A stretch of DNA of 45,007 nt from Rhodococcus sp. EPR-157 (GCF_001647195.1 NZ_LVCV01000159.1:1-45007), one strand, 5' to 3'; positions 1 to 8,902 are shown, counted from the stretch's first letter. Program-made: numbers and translations. Notes: a model not told the origin generated them from the sequence alone.

Positions 1-1133
1 ATCTGTCGGACCACAGCCTCCGTCGCATCACCGGTGTATCCGTTGGGCACATGTGCATACGCGTAGAGGGGGTTGATCGTTCCAGCCGAACGGGTCGGAT
101 CGGCCAGGTACTGCTGACCAACCAGTACGAACGGGCGGGACGGCATCACCCCCTGCGTGACGGCTTTCTCGTGCGCGGCGATCTCGTCGAAAGAACCACC
201 CAGATGGACGGTTCCTGCTCGAGCACAGCCCGCGTTGGTCCACGGCACATCACCGTCGATGGCAAAGTCGACCTTGAATGCTGCCGGTGCGCGACGGAAC
301 TTGTTGTACGCCTTCATGACACGCGTGGGTAGTGCATTGCCGTAGATGCTGAGCGCTCCACGAGGTGACGTGTCGAGAAGTACCACATCGGACGGTGGAA
401 TGTCGGAGGCCGTTCGGACGCTGACGCCGGTGTCGATCTTGCCGCCCCAGTCGAGCAGCATCGAAGCCAGCGATTGGGCGATCGATCCGGATCCACCCTC
501 TGCCACCGGCCACCCGTACCGGTGGCCGGACGCGGTGATCATCAGCCCTACCGCCGAGGTGGCTGGGCGGTCCAGACGGTAGTAGGCGTGAGCGGCCACA
601 CCGCCGAACAAGGCCTTTGCCTTCTCGGTGCGCCACCATCGCGCAGCCACCGTGGCCGGTAGCAGTGCCCGTGGGCCGAACGCAGCCAAGGCCAACGGGT
701 GCCGCGGCACGTTCGCGATGGGACGCATCAGGTCTGCCGCGAGGATGTCGAAGTTGCGGGCTATGTCTCCGAACATCCGATGCCAGCGGGGCCCGTCCGC
801 TCCGAGACCATCGGCGGTCGCGTCGATCGAGCGGTGGATGAGTCCCGCGTCACCGTCGTCGAGCGGATGCGCGCAGTCGACGTCCGCCCACTTCCAGTTC
901 AGGCCGTAGCGTTCGAGATCGAGGGTGGCGAGGTAGGGCGAGCCGGCGCCCATCGGGTGGAATGCCGAACACAGATCGTGGAGCACCCCCGGCACTGTCA
1001 GTTCGGCGCTGCGCGTTCCGCCCCCGATGGTGTCACCAGCTTCGAGTACCTGAACGTCAACTCCGGCGCGGGCGAGGCGAACCGCGGCAGCGAGCCCGTT
1101 GGGCCCGCTGCCGACGACGACAGCGGTGGTCAT
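1..1133 (-). CDS. Phytoene-desaturase-like FAD/NAD(P)-binding oxidoreductase, C-terminus beyond window
   Basis: The reading frame opens with ATG at 1133 and stays open to the left edge, giving about 377 visible residues. The N-terminus MTTAVVVGSGPNGLAAAVRL is a dinucleotide-binding fold with the GSGPNGL glycine motif, followed by an acidic strand end (LEAGD) that holds the FAD ribose. The visible end (HVPNGYTGDATEAV) matches the region close to the C-terminus of the phytoene dehydrogenase/CrtI-like flavoprotein family, so perhaps 100-150 residues are missing. The substrate cannot be told from sequence; non-carotenoid members are common in actinobacteria. The start codon overlaps the stop of the DUF3556 gene in an ATGA (1130-1133), so the two are probably translated together. 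Family certain, function uncertain. Confidence 0.88.
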   Translation of the reverse strand, partial: MTTAVVVGSGPNGLAAAVRLARAGVDVQVLEAGDTIGGGTRSAELTVPGVLHDLCSAFHPMGAGSPYLATLDLERYGLNWKWADVDCAHPLDDGDAGLIHRSIDATADGLGADGPRWHRMFGDIARNFDILAADLMRPIANVPRHPLALAAFGPRALLPATVAARWWRTEKAKALFGGVAAHAYYRLDRPATSAVGLMITASGHRYGWPVAEGGSGSIAQSLASMLLDWGGKIDTGVSVRTASDIPPSDVVLLDTSPRGALSIYGNALPTRVMKAYNKFRRAPAAFKVDFAIDGDVPWTNAGCARAGTVHLGGSFDEIAAHEKAVTQGVMPSRPFVLVGQQYLADPTRSAGTINPLYAYAHVPNGYTGDATEAVVRQ

Positions 1134-3007
1134 ACCCGGTTGCTCCGCTGCGAGGTAGGTACACCGACGGAGTCACCGGACTCGGTTGTCGTGGTGTCGC
1201 GCATCTTCGGTTCCTCCACAGTGCCGGGGTCGGTAGCGGCGCGGTTGGCGTCGATGTCCAGTGTCCATGTCACGGTCATCGGAATGGGTCCGTTCGGCAA
1301 CCAAGGCTGCTCGTTGATAGCATCGGCGACCTTGTACGTGCCGCGTTCGATGACTCCCAGTGCTGCGTCGATGACCTGATACTGCTGGTAGTTCTTGTGA
1401 ATCGGCTGCGATTCGATCCACACCACGAGGAACTCGCCCGGAGCGAAGTTGCAGCGGCGCTGAATGGCCGCGATGAGTTTGTCGTCGTGCAGATGTCCGT
1501 CGCCGAAGTTGAACGCGACGATCGAGTTGCAGGAGAACTCTCCCTCGCGCAGCGTGTAGGTGTCGATGTCGTCGCCGAGGTGGTTCATCATCAGCGAGAA
1601 CAGGGCGCGACCCTGGCTGTGAAGCGAACGCCATCCGAGCAGTTGGTGCATCACGACGTCGGCAACATCTGGCGGGTAGGTGGCGAGCAGCTGGGTGCGG
1701 GTGTTCTGGCTGGGCCGTTTGATGAACTGGTCGATCTTGTCCTCGCAGCCCGGAGCGAACGCCCAGGTGGCCGAGGCCCAGTTTCCGGCGTATTGCCGCA
1801 TCGAGGGCAGGAACGAGACGAGGTCAGGTCGGAGGTTGCCCAGGATCGGGAAGAACATCAGCCCCGCCACGATGACGGCCAGCAGAGCGGGAGAGGAGAA
1901 GTCCCAGACGGCGTAGCCGTCGGCGTTGGGGAATCCGAGGAACAAGAACACCGATGCGAACGCGAACAGCAGGTTCCATTCCAGCGGAACGGCGAGCGGG
2001 AAGGTGGAGATGATGAACAAGTGGAAGGCGACCATCAACGCGACAGCGGCAAGCGCAACGGCCGCGTTGGTGGTGAAGAGCAACACGAGAGGTGTTGCGA
2101 CCTCTACCAGCGTTCCGAGTATGTGCCCGACACCGCCAGCGACTTTGGAGGGGCGGAGGTCGTGCGGGAAATTCCGGTAGTGCGCACGCTTGAGTGCTGT
2201 GGACGGGATCCACGGGGTGTTCGACAGCATCGGTGGGATCACCATGGAGAAGTGGTGCCCGAGCTTGGAGATGCCGGCTCCGACCCAGACGGTCACGATG
2301 AGCAGTTTGAGGGCGATGATCATGTCGACGAACGGCAGGAAGCCGAAGATCAGTACTGCCGGGAAGTACTGTTCACCACGGGCGGCGATGAAGATGACCT
2401 TGTCGCGCAGGCCGATCACTATCAGCAGTGCGGCGAGCGAGATCATCAGCGCAGGACGTACGAGACCGGCGTTGTCGGTGATCGCGGTGTCGATGGAGCT
2501 GGTGTGCACTCCTGGAAGGGCCAATGCAACAACGATATTGACCAGAATCGCAGTGTAGACGACGACGTCGAACACGGTGCGCGTATCCCCCGTGGTGAGC
2601 GGAACCTTGCCCGGCCACGGTGGAAGGCGAATCGTCCCGGGGCGCAGCCAGAACAGAGCGCCGCCCATCATGGGTTTGAAGTGTCCGGCCAGAGGTCCCC
2701 AGGATCCGCCGAGCCCTACCGATTCGAGTAGGAGGGTCCAGAGCAACAACTTCTGGTAGACGACCGGTTCGTTCCACCACGTCGAGATCTCGAACGGATT
2801 GTGTCCGGTGGTGAGTGTGGCGACCGCGACTCCAGCGCCGAGGTAGAGAACGAGCAATTTGAGAATGTAGATGGTGTGGACCATCTTCGGTGTTCCGAAT
2901 CCGTGGTCTGCCCAATGGGTCGACATTGCCCTGAGACGGTCTCGGAACGGAAGGTCGAGGAAAGTAGCAGGGTCGACCGGTGGGAAGTTTCCTTCTTTGA
3001 ATCCCAT
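1130..3007 (-). CDS. DUF3556 family transmembrane protein
   Basis: A 625-residue membrane protein that I recognise as the actinobacterial DUF3556 family, whose function is not established. The N-terminal part has a soluble head (FPPVDPATFLDLPFRDR) followed by many hydrophobic segments between roughly residues 45 and 420, and a soluble C-terminal region of about 180 residues. The ATG at 3007 is supported by an AGGAG 7 nt upstream. The gene lies 58 nt after the acyl-CoA synthetase stop and overlaps the next flavoprotein gene by 4 bp, so synthetase, DUF3556 protein and flavoprotein probably form one transcript. That context hints at lipid or lipid-derived substrate chemistry at the membrane (inference). 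The length is usual for the family. Confidence 0.85.
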   Translation of the reverse strand: MGFKEGNFPPVDPATFLDLPFRDRLRAMSTHWADHGFGTPKMVHTIYILKLLVLYLGAGVAVATLTTGHNPFEISTWWNEPVVYQKLLLWTLLLESVGLGGSWGPLAGHFKPMMGGALFWLRPGTIRLPPWPGKVPLTTGDTRTVFDVVVYTAILVNIVVALALPGVHTSSIDTAITDNAGLVRPALMISLAALLIVIGLRDKVIFIAARGEQYFPAVLIFGFLPFVDMIIALKLLIVTVWVGAGISKLGHHFSMVIPPMLSNTPWIPSTALKRAHYRNFPHDLRPSKVAGGVGHILGTLVEVATPLVLLFTTNAAVALAAVALMVAFHLFIISTFPLAVPLEWNLLFAFASVFLFLGFPNADGYAVWDFSSPALLAVIVAGLMFFPILGNLRPDLVSFLPSMRQYAGNWASATWAFAPGCEDKIDQFIKRPSQNTRTQLLATYPPDVADVVMHQLLGWRSLHSQGRALFSLMMNHLGDDIDTYTLREGEFSCNSIVAFNFGDGHLHDDKLIAAIQRRCNFAPGEFLVVWIESQPIHKNYQQYQVIDAALGVIERGTYKVADAINEQPWLPNGPIPMTVTWTLDIDANRAATDPGTVEEPKMRDTTTTESGDSVGVPTSQRSNRV

Positions 3008-3065
3008 GCGAATGCTCCTGTGTAGGAAATGAATCGTGCAGAGGTGGTGCAGAATGCGGAACTGG

Positions 3066-4547
3066 TCAGCTCACGGTTTCGACCGCGGACGCTTGCAACG
3101 CCAGGCGTAGACCGGGCTTGTCGATCTTGCCGACAGGGTTCCGAGGCAGCGCGTCGATGATGTGAATCGCTACGGGCAGTTTGATTTTCGCTATTCGCTC
3201 GCGTAGGTGGTCGAGTAACTCGGCTTCGTGGACCGCCGCGTTCGGGTAGGTCACTACGTACGCAATGGGGACTTCCCCGTAGACGACGTCCGGTGCTCCG
3301 ACGACCGCAGCTTCGAGGATGTCTGCATGGGTGGCGAGTGCATTCTCGATCTCCTTGGGGTAGATGTTCTCGCCACCGCGGATGATCATGTCTTTGATGC
3401 GGTCGATGAGCGTGAGGTATCCGTCCTGGTCCAGTCGGCCGACATCACCGGTGTGTAGCCACCCGTCGACCACTGTGCGTGCTGTCTCGTCGGGGCGGCC
3501 GAGGTAGCCGCGCATCACATTCGGCCCGGCAATGAGGACTTCCCCGACGGTGCCCATCGGCAGGAGCGTTCCCTGCTCGTCCGCGATGGCGATTGTCTGA
3601 CCAGGCAGTGCTGGGCCGACCGTACCCAGTTTGCGAACGCCGTTCGGGGGATTGCACGCAGAAGCGCACGTTCCCTCTGTGAGACCGTATCCCTCGACAA
3701 TTGCCAGGCCGAACCTCGATTCGGCTCTGTCCAGTAGTTCCTTCGAGATCGGGGCAGCGCCGCAGACCGCGAACCGCAAGGACGACGTGTCACGGACGAC
3801 GTCGTCGGGCTGAGAGGCCAGAAGTGCGTAGATGGTGGGCACCGCCGAGAAATAGGTGGGCCGGAGCCGCTCGACATCGTCGAAGAACCGTGATGGCGAG
3901 AACCGTCCGGTGATACTGACCTGCCCGCCGACGAGCAGGGGTGCCAGGACACTCACGCAGATTGCGTTCACATGGAACAGTGGCAGGATCAGCATGCAGT
4001 GGTCGTCGATTGTCAACGAAAAGTGCTGCGCCATAGCCGAAGCCATGTACTCCAGATTTGCATGCGTGAGTTCGACCCCTTTCGGGCGGCCGGTCGAACC
4101 CGAGGTGTATATCAACAACGCGAGATCGTCGAGGTCCGGATCGCCGAAGCCGGCGTCGCCGTCGACTGGTGCTCTCGTGTCGATCTCGTCGATCGAGATG
4201 ACCGGGTACCCCGGCACCGGACTGGGATCGTCGGTGACCACCAACAGCGCATTCGCGTCGTGGATCTGGTACAGCGCTTCTGGCTGGGTGAACGTGGGGT
4301 TTACCGGAGTCGCGACCGCTCCGATTCGCCATGCCGCCATCATCGCCGTCAGCAGTTCGACGCGGTTCGGCAGCATCACCGCGATGACGTCACCCTTGCC
4401 GAGACCACGAGCGGACAACTGCGACGCGAAGGCGTCGACACGGGTGGAGAACTCGCCGTAGGTCAACGCGGTGTTGTCGTCGCGAACGCACGGACGGGTA
4501 GCGCGCTCGGCCCCAGCGTTCCACGTGAAATAACTGATGACGGACAC
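3066..4547 (-). CDS. Acyl-CoA synthetase / AMP-dependent ligase (FadD-like)
   Basis: Activates a carboxylic acid, probably a fatty acid, to its CoA or adenylate form using ATP. The ANL-superfamily motifs are all visible: the phosphate-binding loop IYTSGSTGRPKG, GYGLTEGT, the hinge region GWLHTGDVG, GGENIYPKEIE and the C-terminal catalytic lysine in NPVGKIDK. The frame is open back to 4658, but I choose the GTG at 4547 because GAGGAG sits 9 nt before it and the family N-terminus (VISYFTWNAG) begins there; this gives 493 residues. An ATG at 4580 in the same frame has no ribosome-binding site. The gene is on the same strand as the LysR regulator upstream and the DUF3556 gene downstream. Substrate chain length cannot be told. 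Confidence 0.9.
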   Translation of the reverse strand: MSVISYFTWNAGAERATRPCVRDDNTALTYGEFSTRVDAFASQLSARGLGKGDVIAVMLPNRVELLTAMMAAWRIGAVATPVNPTFTQPEALYQIHDANALLVVTDDPSPVPGYPVISIDEIDTRAPVDGDAGFGDPDLDDLALLIYTSGSTGRPKGVELTHANLEYMASAMAQHFSLTIDDHCMLILPLFHVNAICVSVLAPLLVGGQVSITGRFSPSRFFDDVERLRPTYFSAVPTIYALLASQPDDVVRDTSSLRFAVCGAAPISKELLDRAESRFGLAIVEGYGLTEGTCASACNPPNGVRKLGTVGPALPGQTIAIADEQGTLLPMGTVGEVLIAGPNVMRGYLGRPDETARTVVDGWLHTGDVGRLDQDGYLTLIDRIKDMIIRGGENIYPKEIENALATHADILEAAVVGAPDVVYGEVPIAYVVTYPNAAVHEAELLDHLRERIAKIKLPVAIHIIDALPRNPVGKIDKPGLRLALQASAVETVS

Positions 4548-4579
4548 TTTTTCGATCTCCTCACTGATGCTGTGATCCA

Positions 4580-4593
4580 TGACACTAGTGACA
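4580..4593. promoter_or_regulatory. 14-bp near-palindrome upstream of the acyl-CoA synthetase
   Basis: TGACACTAGTGACA has the perfect core CACTAGTG flanked by TGA/ACA; only the third pair is mismatched. It lies 33 nt before the proposed GTG start, in the 162-nt gap after the LysR gene, a position suited to an operator for a local repressor or activator. No protein partner is identified. Alternatively it is a chance palindrome. Confidence 0.35.
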
Positions 4594-4709
4594 GTGGGCG
4601 TACTCCAAAACGGCCTGTGAGGCCAGAGTTCGAGAGATTGGTTGTCCTCTGCGCACAACGGGCGTCGAGACCGTGCTTTACCCGCTGGCGGAGGATGAAC
4701 TCGAAGTCG

Positions 4710-5600
4710 TCATGACCAAATCCCTTGCGGAGCAGTCGCAGCCAACGCGTCGATGAGGTCACGCTGAATGTCTGTCGCGGGTGACGAGGCGTCGACCACT
4801 GCCGAGACGGGCAGTTGCAGTCTGTGCTGCGCCTCGGTGCGAAAGACGAGCCCCGTCTTCGGCGTACTCTCGGCGGTGCTCGCGTAGATGATCGACCAGC
4901 ATTCCGGGTGGTTGAGAAGTTCGGCGCTCGCCGTGTGATCGGGGGCGACCGGCGGTCCGAAGGCGAGCCGCAGACCGCTGCGCTTCATTGCTCCCTCGAT
5001 GACCCGGTGCAGCAGAATCTGTTCACTGCGTTTGGGAAGCAGCAGCGGATACGCGGCCAGCTGCTCGAGGTTCGGATTGTCCTCGCTCGCCAGTGGATGG
5101 CCGTCGGCGAGAACGACCACCAGATCCTCGGTCCACAACTCCGTCACGTGCAGACCGGAGCGCTCCACGCTTCCCCGGATGAGCGCAACCTGGCAGTCGC
5201 CGGAAGTCACCGCTTCGATTTGCTCCGCGAATCGTTTCAACACGAAGTCGATCTCGGCCTCGGGATGACGCTCACGCACTGCAACGATGGCGGCAATGGC
5301 ATTGGCCGCGAAGGTCATGTTGCCGGTGAGGCGGAGCTGGTTGCGGCGGCGAGCAGTCAATGCCAGAGCCGTCTGCTCGAGTTCCATCATGTGGCGCGCT
5401 ATGGACACCAATTGTGCTCCTACGACGGTCAATCGAACCGTACGGGAAGTTCGCTCGAACAAGGCCTCGCCCATTTCTCGCTCGAGCTTGGCTATCTGGA
5501 GACTGATTGCAGATTGCGAGACGTAGCAGCGTTCCGCCGCGCGCGAAAAGCTCAGTTCCTCCCCGACCGCAAGGAAGTACTTCAGTTGTCGCAGCTCCAT
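4710..5600 (-). CDS. LysR-family transcriptional regulator
   Basis: A 296-residue LysR-type regulator. Residues 1-60 form the winged helix-turn-helix (MELRQLKYFLAVGEELSFSR, then the recognition helix YVSQSAISLQIAKLE), followed by the linker helix and a periplasmic-binding-like effector domain to the end. The ATG at 5600 is preferred over the one at 5615 because GGAG lies 6 nt upstream and MELRQLKYF is the canonical family N-terminus. The gene diverges from ndh with 86 nt between the starts and lies upstream of the acyl-CoA synthetase on its own strand, so it could control either or both. The effector is unknown. Confidence 0.93.
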   Translation of the reverse strand: MELRQLKYFLAVGEELSFSRAAERCYVSQSAISLQIAKLEREMGEALFERTSRTVRLTVVGAQLVSIARHMMELEQTALALTARRRNQLRLTGNMTFAANAIAAIVAVRERHPEAEIDFVLKRFAEQIEAVTSGDCQVALIRGSVERSGLHVTELWTEDLVVVLADGHPLASEDNPNLEQLAAYPLLLPKRSEQILLHRVIEGAMKRSGLRLAFGPPVAPDHTASAELLNHPECWSIIYASTAESTPKTGLVFRTEAQHRLQLPVSAVVDASSPATDIQRDLIDALAATAPQGIWS

Positions 5601-5686
5601 CGAGTCTCCATTCATAAGTTCTACTCATCAATGCTATTCCATCTTTCACGTTGATAGACCAGCTCCCGCGGGGTTCTATGGAGGAC
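5601..5686. promoter_or_regulatory. Divergent lysR-ndh promoter region
   Basis: These 86 bases separate the two divergent start codons and are more AT-rich than their surroundings (5615-5660). LysR regulators usually bind such intervals at T-N11-A sites; I cannot single out one convincing inverted repeat. A strong GGAGG at 5680-5684 serves the ndh start. The two transcripts must have overlapping promoters in so short a space. Confidence 0.4.
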
Positions 5687-7015
5687 ATGAAAGCGGATAT
5701 GTACGAGGTCGTCATCGTTGGATCGGGATTCGGAGCACTGGCAGCTGCCAAGTCCCTCGGCAAGGCCGGCGTGAAGTTCTCACTCATCTCCAGCACTACC
5801 GAGCACCTTTTTCAGCCACTGCTCTATCAGGCCGCGACCGGGATGCTGTCGACGGGTGAGATCGCCCCGCCGATCCGGCGCATCCTGGCTCAGTACGAAT
5901 CGGCGGACGTCCGTCTGGGTCGAGTCGTCGACGTCGACCCCGACGAGCACCAGGTCACCTACTCCGCAGCAGGCAGTTCGCACACCATCGGCTTCGGACG
6001 ACTGATCGTTGCCACGGGCGCTACGCAGGCGTACTTCGGGCGCGATGAGTTCAAGGACCGAACCTTCGCACTCAAGACCGTCGACGACGCGATCGCCCTG
6101 CGCGAGCAAATTCTGAGCTGCTACGAAACCGCGCACCTCACCACCGATCCGGTCGCCAAGAAGGAGCTGTTGAGTTTCGTCGTCGTCGGCGCCGGTGCGA
6201 CAGGCGTCGAGCTGGCCGGCCAGATCAGGGATCTGGCACACCGATATTTCGCCGGATCCTTCCCCGACATCAGTCCCGACGAGGTCAGCGTCACGCTCGT
6301 CGACGGTGTGAAGGAAGTTCTGCCCGCATTCGGCGGCAAGCTGAGCACGTATGCCCGCGCGAAGCTCGAGAAGTCAGGAGTCGACGTCGTGACCGGAGCC
6401 ATGGTCACCGACATCGTCGACGACACGGTCACGGTGCAGGACGTGGACACCGAAACCTCGAGGACCATCGCCGCCAAGACTGTCATCTGGTCGGCCGGAG
6501 TGCAGGCAAGCGACCTTGCGGCTACGCTCGCCGAGCGCACAGGGTGCGAAACCGACCGTGCAGGAAGGCTTCTCGTTCACCCGGACTTGACGGTCGGATC
6601 GGCGAAGGACATCTACGCGATCGGCGACGTGACGTCGTTGAACGGTCTCCCGGGTCAGTCACCCGTAGCGATGCAGCAGGGTCGTCACGTCGCGAAGACC
6701 ATCGTCGGCAAGGTCGATGCAGGTACGCCGTTCCGTTACGTCGACAAGGGCAGCATGTCGATCGTCGGGCGATTCAGTGCAGTCGCACGGCTTTTCGGCA
6801 AGGTCGACATGTCGGGGCCGATCGCCTGGGTCATGTGGCTGGCAGTCCACCTCATGTACATGGTGGGGTTCCGCAACCGATACGTCGCAGTGGTGTCGTG
6901 GTTGAGCTCGTACATCGGCGACAAGCGTCCGCACTTCCAGTACACGGATAGGTGGGCAGTGCGCACCGAGGCACGAGTCGACGAAGAGCATGACCAGGAG
7001 CGGCAGGCAGCCTAA
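5687..7015 (+). CDS. ndh: Type II NADH:quinone dehydrogenase (NDH-2)
   Basis: A single-subunit flavoprotein that oxidises NADH and reduces membrane quinone without pumping protons. The N-terminal FAD motif is VVIVGSGFGALAAAKSL, the second nucleotide-binding motif is VVGAGATGVELAGQ near residue 165, and the FAD signature YAIGDV is followed by the quinone-region motif PVAMQQGRHVA. The C-terminal 60 residues carry an amphipathic or hydrophobic stretch (WVMWLAVHLMYMVGF) typical of the membrane anchor. The frame opens with a TTG at 5651, but the ATG at 5687 has GGAGG 2 nt before it and gives 442 residues, the usual family length. It is divergent from the LysR gene and converges with the sigma-factor gene, overlapping it by 4 bp. 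Confidence 0.9.
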   Translation: MKADMYEVVIVGSGFGALAAAKSLGKAGVKFSLISSTTEHLFQPLLYQAATGMLSTGEIAPPIRRILAQYESADVRLGRVVDVDPDEHQVTYSAAGSSHTIGFGRLIVATGATQAYFGRDEFKDRTFALKTVDDAIALREQILSCYETAHLTTDPVAKKELLSFVVVGAGATGVELAGQIRDLAHRYFAGSFPDISPDEVSVTLVDGVKEVLPAFGGKLSTYARAKLEKSGVDVVTGAMVTDIVDDTVTVQDVDTETSRTIAAKTVIWSAGVQASDLAATLAERTGCETDRAGRLLVHPDLTVGSAKDIYAIGDVTSLNGLPGQSPVAMQQGRHVAKTIVGKVDAGTPFRYVDKGSMSIVGRFSAVARLFGKVDMSGPIAWVMWLAVHLMYMVGFRNRYVAVVSWLSSYIGDKRPHFQYTDRWAVRTEARVDEEHDQERQAA

Positions 7016-8214
7016 ACGAACCTCTCCAGATACCTGCGCGTAGGAGCGTCGGGAGTCAAGGAGATCGCTTTCTCGTACGCTGCACGTGATTTCTCGGTGT
7101 CACCCAGTCGTGCGAGCAGATGGGCACGGGCGGCCCACGCCGGCTGAAAGCGATCGGTCCCGTCGAGAGCATCGAGCATGGTCGATGCGACATCCGCTCC
7201 GTCGGTCTCGGCGGTCACTACCGCGAGCGCCACAGCCCCGCCGAGCGTCGGAGCCAGCTCTTGCAATACCGAGTACAGCTCGCGAAGAGTCGACCAGTCC
7301 GTGGACCCACTATGTCTTCGCGCGCAGTGTACGGCCGAGATCGTGGCCTCGAGTTGAAATCGTCCCAGGGCGCTCACTCCAGTGGCCACCAGTGCGTGGG
7401 CGTGTCTCAGATGGACTTCTCCGCGGGCGAGAAGGTGTCGGTCCCACAGTCGAAAGTCCTGCTCCGACAACGGAACGAACATTCCGCCGGAGTAGCGAGA
7501 GGGAAGTCGCGCGGAGGACAGGCAGATCAGCGCGGCGAGACCGTGCGCCTCGGCGTCGTCGGGCAGCAGATCGCACACCGTTTCCGCGAGATGGAGGGCC
7601 TCGCCGGTCAGCCCATCACGCACTTCCGAACCGGTGCTGTGCCAGTCGATGGCGAACGCCCCGTAGACGGCGGCAAGGATGGCGTCGATGCGTTCCGGCA
7701 GCACCGTGCGATCAGGAAGTTCGAACGAAAGACCTGCGTCGCGGATTCGTTTCTTGGCCCGACCGAGCCGCGCTGCCAGAGTCGAGGATGGCAGCGCGAA
7801 TGCTCGCGCGATATCGGCGGCCGTGTAGCCGAGGATGACGTCGAGCATGAGCGGAGTGCGTACGGCTCGGTCTATGTCGGGATGCGCGCATACCGCCATC
7901 AGTTGCAACCGCTTGTCCGGCAACGCGTCGGGATCGATCGAGTCGAGATGAGTCCGTGTGTGCTCGGCCGGGTTCAGCGAGACCGACATGCGGTATGCGG
8001 CGGATTTCCAGGCGTCGCGTCGACGGTTCCTGGCGGTGGTGAGCAGCCAGCCGTCGGGATTAGCGGGAACGCCGTCGTTCGGCCAGGTCCGCAACGCGCG
8101 CTCGAAGGCGTCCGAGAGTGCGTCCTCGGCGGCCGCGATATCCCCGTCTGCCGACGCGAGCAGCGCGAGGAGTCGGCCGTACGAGGTGCGAACGACGTAC
8201 TCGACCTCGATCAC
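7012..8214 (-). CDS. ECF42-type RNA polymerase sigma factor with C-terminal extension
   Basis: A 400-residue sigma factor: region 2 lies in the first 75 residues (ALSDAFERALRTWP, then DGWLLTTARNRRRD), region 4 around residues 105-165, and a long helical C-terminal extension of about 220 residues follows. This architecture, with a DGPF protein gene directly upstream, defines the ECF42 group, in which the extension, not a classical anti-sigma factor, is thought to control activity. The start is GTG at 8214, only 15 nt after the DGPF stop, with a weak ribosome site, so translation is probably coupled. Typical ECF42 systems target their own operon. The convergent ndh gene overlaps the 3' end by 4 bp. 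Confidence 0.9.
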   Translation of the reverse strand: MIEVEYVVRTSYGRLLALLASADGDIAAAEDALSDAFERALRTWPNDGVPANPDGWLLTTARNRRRDAWKSAAYRMSVSLNPAEHTRTHLDSIDPDALPDKRLQLMAVCAHPDIDRAVRTPLMLDVILGYTAADIARAFALPSSTLAARLGRAKKRIRDAGLSFELPDRTVLPERIDAILAAVYGAFAIDWHSTGSEVRDGLTGEALHLAETVCDLLPDDAEAHGLAALICLSSARLPSRYSGGMFVPLSEQDFRLWDRHLLARGEVHLRHAHALVATGVSALGRFQLEATISAVHCARRHSGSTDWSTLRELYSVLQELAPTLGGAVALAVVTAETDGADVASTMLDALDGTDRFQPAWAARAHLLARLGDTEKSRAAYEKAISLTPDAPTRRYLERFV

Positions 8215-8229
8215 CGGCTCGGCTGCCGC

Positions 8230-8598
8230 TCAGGTCCACGAACCGTCAATGAACGACGTGGCAGCAGCTCGCACCTCGACGACTCCGAATTGCGCGCCGG
8301 GGCATCGTTCCGCCCACATCAACGCCGCGTCCTCGTCGGGAACGTCGATGACGAACACTCCGGCGACGCCTTCCTTCGTATCCGCGAACGGGCCGTCCTG
8401 AATCTGGAGATCCCCGGTTCGCAGCGTGACCGTCTTCGTCGCCGAGGACGAGGCCAGCACCTCGGCGGCGACGAGAACCCCCGCCGCCTGCAGCGCCCGC
8501 CCGTAGACGCCGAAGGCCTCCTGGATCTGGGTGATGACGTCGGCGTCGATCTCGCCTTCTGCGGGCTCTGCGTGGTTGAGAACGAGTGTGTATCTCAT
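8230..8598 (-). CDS. YCII/DGPF-domain protein, partner of the ECF42 sigma factor
   Basis: A 122-residue ferredoxin-like fold protein of the YCII family. The signature DGPFADTKE that names the DGPF group is present near residue 70, preceded by VTLRTGDLQIQ. The ATG at 8598 (MRYTLVLNHAEP) is chosen because GGGAG lies 6-7 nt upstream and family members start this way; an ATG at 8631 is also open. DGPF genes are the hallmark neighbours of ECF42 sigma genes and are usually their targets. Their biochemical role is unresolved; some YCII proteins are dehydrochlorinase-like, but that cannot be assigned here. It is the first gene of the two-gene operon. Confidence 0.9.
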   Translation of the reverse strand: MRYTLVLNHAEPAEGEIDADVITQIQEAFGVYGRALQAAGVLVAAEVLASSSATKTVTLRTGDLQIQDGPFADTKEGVAGVFVIDVPDEDAALMWAERCPGAQFGVVEVRAAATSFIDGSWT

Positions 8599-8674
8599 GA
8601 CCGTCTCCCATTCCGTGTCGTTCCACTTCATGTCGTTCCACTGTGTACCGCGTCGTGCGGTCGCACACAGCTAT

Positions 8675-8701
8675 GACGATCGGGACCGACCGAAATCGAC
8701 A
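8675..8701 (-). promoter_or_regulatory. Candidate ECF42-dependent promoter
   Basis: On the minus strand, TGTCGA (8701-8696) is followed after 17 nt by CGTC (8678-8675), 76 nt before the DGPF start codon. From memory, ECF42 target promoters carry TGTCGA at -35 and CGTC/CGAC-like -10 elements, so this would be the autoregulated promoter of the sigma/DGPF operon. The motif match is read from the sequence; the assignment is inference. Confidence 0.6.
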
Positions 8702-8803
8702 CCTTGGTAGATCTACGAAATCAATTGGGACTTGTGACAGCGGTGCACCTGCGTCTTCGGTAGATCTCCTCGAATCCGACTGCACGTGCGGCTGACTGCT
8801 TCA
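8702..8803. other. Intergenic segment with repeated GGTAGATCT
   Basis: The 304-base gap between the DGPF and diguanylate cyclase genes holds the ECF42-like promoter on its left and the AAACAAACTG element on its right. Between them GGTAGATCT occurs twice (8706-8714 and 8759-8767), 53 bp apart or about five helical turns; the first copy extends to the palindrome GTAGATCTAC. No gene is visible here. Confidence 0.4.
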
Positions 8804-8825
8804 AAACAAACTGTGAACCCGTTTG
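8804..8825. promoter_or_regulatory. Inverted repeat containing AAACAAACTG, upstream of the diguanylate cyclase
   Basis: AAACAAACTG at 8804-8813 is followed by GTTTG at 8821-8825, giving the inverted repeat CAAAC-N9-GTTTG. The identical 10-mer reappears at 10085-10094 ahead of the PucR/EAL pair. In GC-rich DNA this AT-rich pairing suggests a common regulator site, possibly for the PucR-type protein. Confidence 0.4.
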
Positions 8826-8902
8826 CTGCATTAGCGTGATCTTGCACACGCTGAGGGGCGTTTCACCCTTGGCATCTCACAGAACTGCTTGGGGGATGGA
8901 TC

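Noticed and set aside
962-2731. Long plus-strand open frame of 589 codons
   Set aside because: It lies antisense to the DUF3556 gene, its product is a charged, low-complexity sequence typical of high-GC shadow frames, and it has no ribosome site.
7120-8676. Plus-strand open frame of 518 codons
   Set aside because: Antisense to the sigma factor and DGPF genes, both of which have clear family motifs.
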